From Clostridia bacterium (GTDB lineage: Bacteria > Bacillota > Clostridia > Oscillospirales > CAG-272), in the NCBI GenBank assembly GCA_017621015.1, contig JAGAUC010000051.1, forward strand, positions 1-9,989: a stretch of DNA of 9,989 bases, given 5' to 3'. The position numbers were made by a program, and so were the translations under genes. The notes beneath the pieces are model-generated. The model was not told where the DNA came from and ran no database searches. It was given only the letters and a program-made list of their open reading frames with translations. The first letter of the stretch is position 1. Each line of letters opens with the position of its first letter. Of the stretch, positions 5,998 to 9,989 are shown in pieces.

Positions 5998-8900
5998 TCA
6001 GTTGTTCGGGTTTACGTAGTCGATGTTGTAAGCCACGTCAAGCGTCCAGAAGTCACCTTCGGCAACCTTATTCGCCTCGCCGTCCGAGGACTTAAAGCGT
6101 ACGTACAGCTTATTATCCGCACTACTTTCTCCGTTTCGGATCGAAACCCAGATATCCTGGAGCGTTACCGAATTGTCAGAGAACTTTCCAACGTTACAAA
6201 GATCGTAACGTGCATACGAGGTTACACCGGAATCACCGCCGTAATGAATAAAGCGGCTCGTGGCATTGTGAAGCACACTGATGCTGGATACGTCAAGCTT
6301 TCCAAATGCACTTTCCGTGCCATTGGATACACAGTCGGTATTGAAGACCTCCATTTCCGTACAAACGTCCTTTGCACCGTCAAAGCGGTTCATAGTAAAC
6401 ATAAGCAGGTAGTTGCTGGAGGTATCGATTCCAACATCCTTGAGCCAGGTATAGCTCTGGCGGTTCTGAATGCCGCTTTCCTGCGTAATGGTAAAGTGCT
6501 GAGTATGAATGACCAGAGGCGTACCGCGCTTTTCAATGTCGTCCGTCGGATCATTCGAGCTGGTTCCCCACTCATACATCATAGTCGTCTGATCGAAGGT
6601 AAGCGTATTACAAGTGATCACCTTCGCCTCGCCGCCCACGATATCGATCTCCACGCCGTCAGCAAGAAGCGCAACGGCAGGAATCCATCCCGCATCAGTA
6701 AGGTGTCCGTCCGTACCGTCAACGCCACGGATCCACTCGTCACCGTGCAGACCGCCCGTAAAGTCACCGGAGGAGGTTCCGTTGGTATTGCTCATTGTCT
6801 TGAGCGCCGTAGAAATCTCACCGGTTCCCAGCACGTAGAGCACCGGATTGCAGGTCACCGCATTTTCATTCACATCCGTCACCTCAACCAGGTGTGCACC
6901 GAGGATTCGGAAATTGCTGATGTTTGTGGTCGAGCTTCCGTTGTAGTTGGTACGATTGATGTCATACTGGTGAGTAAAGTTGTAACGAATGTAATACTTG
7001 CCGGAGGGATCGGAGGTCCGGATGTATACGTAGAAGGGATTATATCCGCTGGTCGCATTTGTGGAAGTAACCTCAACGATAATATCCTTCTTGGCCTCAG
7101 CGATCTCGTCTGCGGTAAAGAAATCATAGCTCTCACGAATATGCTTCGCAAGCTCGGCGCCCTGGATCGCTGCGCCGCCTGCGCTGGGATATTCGTCGAT
7201 ACCTGAGGTATCCTTTGTGAGATTGATAAAGCTTTCATCCATTGCGGAGATCTGCTCCACACATCCAACAAACAGGATCTCAACGCCGGCTCCGTATGCC
7301 GCACGGATGTCGGCAAGGAGGTCGGTGTAATCAAATCCGTTCTCGAAATCGATTACCACAAGATCGGGAGCATCTGCCGTAGCGGCAAACACCTTATCGG
7401 TATCCGAAATGAGGTATCTGGCTCCAAGCTCTCTTGCGGCAAGCACGGCGTATGCGCCCGTCGCATCGTCCTCATACGAGCTATAGTTCAGGAAGAGATT
7501 ATGTCCAAGAAGCGCATCGCTACCAACGAATTCAATAAACAGATCCTTTGTCTGTGCTTCGGGAGCGGTAAAGTATCCCTTCACGTTTGCGCTGTTGAGC
7601 GTAACTGCGCCGTTTTCCTGCACGATGCGAACCGTATGCTTGCCGTCTGCAAGGCCGGTCTTGACCGTGTAATCCGCCGTTCCTGCGGAAACAAGGAAGT
7701 GAGGAAGCACCTGGCCGTCCACCATAACCTCAATACGTGCAGCCTCTTCCGCCGTAAGGTTCAGAACTACATCACCCTTGCCGCGGAACGTAAACTCAAT
7801 GCCCGATGCGGGCTGATCCATCACAAGAACGCCGTTCTTGATTGCGGCGCCTCCAAGCGTGTTGGCACCGTGCGTGCTTACCAGCGTACCTGCCGTATGC
7901 GTGGTTGCCGCATAGCGATCTGCCCAGATGCGGGCGGCTACGCCGTAATTGTAAGTGGCCTTAGCAAGGTTGATTGCCGCCTCGGTATACTCTCCCTCCT
8001 CGGCAGTAACCAGACTGTGCACGTAAGCCCCTACGCTGTAATGCAGAGTCTGAAGCAGCGTGCCGTCAAAGGAAAGCTTGGCAACAAACGCCTGGTCAAA
8101 CTGGATCGCATACAGATCCTCGGCATATACGCGGTAGGTATTGCCCGACTGAAGCACGAAGCTATCAGACGTGTAGATCTTTCCGTTGATATCAACGGTG
8201 GTCTTTGCAGGATCGGTCGTCGTAAACTCAAACCAAAGGTTGTTTACGTTGTAGAAGCGAAGTCCCGCAAGGGTAAAGGTAACACCCTCCACCTTATTGT
8301 GTACGGCTGTCGACTTGGGCGTGTAAGCCGGAAGCACGAAGGTAGAGCCCTTGATGCCCTCATTTACAAGAGCATCGGTGTTGTAGCCAAGATATGTCTG
8401 TGCACTTGCGCAGTAGGTAAGAAGGTCACGCAGAAGGGTCTTAAGCTCCTCGCACTTCTCTTCCTCAAAGCCAAGCGAAGCCGCATCCATGGCCAGAACC
8501 TGCTGGCAGTAGGACAGGATGCTGTAGTTATCGTAGGTAAACAGGACATCCTCACCGTTTACAAGCTCGACCGAGATGGCATCGCCCGCACACTGCGGAG
8601 CAATGTCCGAATAAACGAAGCGGTAGAGACCAAGCGCCTCGTCATAGGTAGAAGTAAGCTCTGTGGTATTGCTGCCTCTCGTTACACGAAGGACGGAATC
8701 GGCAAACCTGCTTCCCATATTGGCATAGAAGTAAAGCGAAAGATCGGTTCCTGCGGAAAGTGCCACATTCGTGATCTGACCGCCCTCGGTGATCGTATAG
8801 GTGACCGCCGTCAATGTCTCGCCCGCAAATTCCTCACCCTTAAAGGTGATCGTACCGAACGAGATCTCCTCGCCCTCGGACTTTTCAAAGCTTCCATTCG

Positions 8901-9989
8901 ATTTCACGATCAGAGAATATCCGTTTTCCACGATCTTGGCCGTGTCGCCGATATCCAGCACGGTGATGGTTGCATCCGAAACAAGCTTGATGGGATTTTC
9001 ACTTCCTGCAACGGCATATGCCTCGTCCACCGTCTCGTAACGCATGACCTTGCCGTTCACGTCAACCTCGGCTTCGGCAGGAGCCCACTTAAGCGTGCCG
9101 CTTGCCGTGACCTTGGCCACATTTCCGGTATTGGCATCGACGATACCGTTCAGAACGGTGCCTACCTCATAATCGGTTGCCACATTGGCGATCTTGCCGG
9201 TCGTGGGGAAGGAAACACCAACCGAGCCGGTGAAGCCGGCAGCGATATTAAGCGATTCCCCGCTTCTGTGATCTGCGTGAAGAACGAGGTCGGCACCAAA
9301 GTAAAGATCGTTGCTATACGCACTGCCGAGCTTGATCTTACCGTAATTGTTACGGATCGTAGCATCGCCCGAAAGATAGACCTTACACTGCTGACCGCGA
9401 ATAAAGCCGACAGCACCGTCAATGAAAACGTCTTCCTCCTGACCGCTCATCATGGAGGTTCTCTCCGAGATGTTACCGGCAATGAGGCCGCCCTTCATCG
9501 TAAAGGTGGCAGCGCCTTCCATATAAACTGCGGCGCCGTGTGACGTTCCCGAGATGTGAGATGCCTTACATCCGGTAATGATACCGCCGTTCATCGTAAA
9601 GGTAGCATACGTTTTCCCGTTGTTGCCATTGTTCATACCCAGGAAAATGGCAGCGCCCTTCTGTCCGATACAATCGCGGATCACCGCGCCGTCATTCATC
9701 ACGACATGACCGTACGCCGCATAAACCACACCGCCACTTGCGTTCGACTTGGAGTTCTGAACGGTCGTTCCGCGATCGAAAACGACTGTATCCGTTGTCT
9801 CGCCCGTTGCGGCAAACGAGACCACCGCACCGGTTACACTTGCGGTAAGGCTTGCGCCGTTGCCGTCCAGCGTGATGTCCGCGAAGGTCAGCTTACCGCT
9901 ACCCACCTTAAACATAGAGAAGGAGGTGTACGTAGCTCTCTGAATGGTATAGATCTTATCGCCATCAACGCCGTTAAGCTCACCGGGGA
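5998..9989 (-). CDS. Large secreted or surface modular protein: beta-helix repeats, duplicated module, CE2-like degenerate esterase region (N-terminus outside window)
   Basis: The frame stays open to the right edge, so the N-terminus, signal peptide and any anchor there are not visible; 1,329 residues and the stop can be read. In order from the edge: Gly/Asn-rich beta-helix coils (about 9240-9989) with repeated TFTMNGG/TFTMKGG strands, as in pectin-lyase-like surface proteins; a linker rich in beta strands; two related modules (about 8340-8780 and 7915-8290) each ending in YS(I/V)xxY plus a Tyr/Ala-rich helix; a region resembling a CE2-type esterase with a jelly-roll front (about 7520-7895) and SGNH-like back (about 7130-7520); and a beta-rich C-terminal domain containing GGLHGDE (about 6735-6765). 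The esterase catalytic residues look lost. There is no LPXTG, transmembrane or S-layer motif at the C-terminus, which ends YVNPNN. It is probably a carbohydrate-binding or adhesive surface protein; substrate and anchoring are unknown. The gene is convergent to the peptidase gene. Confidence 0.88.
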   Translation of the reverse strand, partial: PGELNGVDGDKIYTIQRATYTSFSMFKVGSGKLTFADITLDGNGASLTASVTGAVVSFAATGETTDTVVFDRGTTVQNSKSNASGGVVYAAYGHVVMNDGAVIRDCIGQKGAAIFLGMNNGNNGKTYATFTMNGGIITGCKASHISGTSHGAAVYMEGAATFTMKGGLIAGNISERTSMMSGQEEDVFIDGAVGFIRGQQCKVYLSGDATIRNNYGKIKLGSAYSNDLYFGADLVLHADHRSGESLNIAAGFTGSVGVSFPTTGKIANVATDYEVGTVLNGIVDANTGNVAKVTASGTLKWAPAEAEVDVNGKVMRYETVDEAYAVAGSENPIKLVSDATITVLDIGDTAKIVENGYSLIVKSNGSFEKSEGEEISFGTITFKGEEFAGETLTAVTYTITEGGQITNVALSAGTDLSLYFYANMGSRFADSVLRVTRGSNTTELTSTYDEALGLYRFVYSDIAPQCAGDAISVELVNGEDVLFTYDNYSILSYCQQVLAMDAASLGFEEEKCEELKTLLRDLLTYCASAQTYLGYNTDALVNEGIKGSTFVLPAYTPKSTAVHNKVEGVTFTLAGLRFYNVNNLWFEFTTTDPAKTTVDINGKIYTSDSFVLQSGNTYRVYAEDLYAIQFDQAFVAKLSFDGTLLQTLHYSVGAYVHSLVTAEEGEYTEAAINLAKATYNYGVAARIWADRYAATTHTAGTLVSTHGANTLGGAAIKNGVLVMDQPASGIEFTFRGKGDVVLNLTAEEAARIEVMVDGQVLPHFLVSAGTADYTVKTGLADGKHTVRIVQENGAVTLNSANVKGYFTAPEAQTKDLFIEFVGSDALLGHNLFLNYSSYEDDATGAYAVLAARELGARYLISDTDKVFAATADAPDLVVIDFENGFDYTDLLADIRAAYGAGVEILFVGCVEQISAMDESFINLTKDTSGIDEYPSAGGAAIQGAELAKHIRESYDFFTADEIAEAKKDIIVEVTSTNATSGYNPFYVYIRTSDPSGKYYIRYNFTHQYDINRTNYNGSSTTNISNFRILGAHLVEVTDVNENAVTCNPVLYVLGTGEISTALKTMSNTNGTSSGDFTGGLHGDEWIRGVDGTDGHLTDAGWIPAVALLADGVEIDIVGGEAKVITCNTLTFDQTTMMYEWGTSSNDPTDDIEKRGTPLVIHTQHFTITQESGIQNRQSYTWLKDVGIDTSSNYLLMFTMNRFDGAKDVCTEMEVFNTDCVSNGTESAFGKLDVSSISVLHNATSRFIHYGGDSGVTSYARYDLCNVGKFSDNSVTLQDIWVSIRNGESSADNKLYVRFKSSDGEANKVAEGDFWTLDVAYNIDYVNPNN
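9494..9707 (-). repeat. Degenerate in-frame beta-helix coil repeats
   Basis: An identical 14-base string (TTCATCGTAAAGGT on the plus strand) recurs at 9494-9507 and 9590-9603, exactly 96 bases or 32 codons apart, and a diverged copy begins at 9695, 105 bases or 35 codons further. They encode TFTMKGG, TFTMNGG and HVVMNDG strands. The in-register spacing fits successive coils with loops, not a recombining DNA repeat. Confidence 0.7.

Noticed and set aside
5941..7206. A 421-codon plus-strand frame whose ATG overlaps the peptidase stop as TAATG
   Set aside because: It runs straight through the 5952-5982 terminator and then in antisense register to the large protein; no ribosome binding site of its own and no recognisable domain.
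7501..9543. A 680-codon open frame on the plus strand antisense to the large surface protein
   Set aside because: It is in exact antisense register with the sense gene, so it is open simply because the sense gene avoids TTA, CTA and TCA codons. The product is Arg/Lys/Cys-rich with no recognisable domain, while the sense product has clear beta-helix repeats.

Overview
The window reads as a chromosomal segment of a Gram-positive anaerobe, most likely a gut-type member of the Clostridia (Bacillota). The grounds are consensus sigma-A promoters, strong AGGAG/GGAGGT ribosome binding sites, moderate GC content, tight operon packing, and a very large modular surface or secreted protein of a kind common in gut Clostridia. 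No species assignment is possible from the sequence alone.

Layout. The left edge (1-77) carries two back-to-back hairpin terminators. A four-gene minus-strand operon then runs from a consensus promoter near 4717-4745 leftwards. It encodes a polytopic membrane protein resembling DUF5058 (3892-4686), a second polytopic membrane protein whose start overlaps the first gene's stop as ATGA (3227-3895), a Na+/phosphate-type cotransporter fused to a PhoU-like domain (1528-3210), and a membrane-anchored M20 metallopeptidase of the carboxypeptidase S/PM20D1 type (76-1515). Divergently, from its own extended -10 promoter, a soluble M20-type peptidase is read on the plus strand (4829-5941). It ends at a hairpin that also serves the last gene, a huge minus-strand protein (5998 to beyond the right edge).

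The first five genes look like one functional neighbourhood: two paired membrane proteins and a cotransporter, flanked on both sides by M20 hydrolases. A reasonable but unproven reading is uptake or export of a small amide or peptide substrate with hydrolysis by the M20 enzymes. The two membrane proteins have no assignable substrate.

The large protein begins outside the window. Its visible 1,329 residues run from beta-helix repeats, through two related repeat modules, into a region resembling a CE2-type carbohydrate esterase, and end in a beta-rich domain of unknown function. The esterase-like region appears catalytically dead: the serine of the GDS motif and the aspartate before it are swapped (GSD), the GTND-like block is lost, and the final His of the DxxHP-type motif is Tyr. 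This is the most unusual observation here. No RNA genes, mobile elements or CRISPR arrays were seen.
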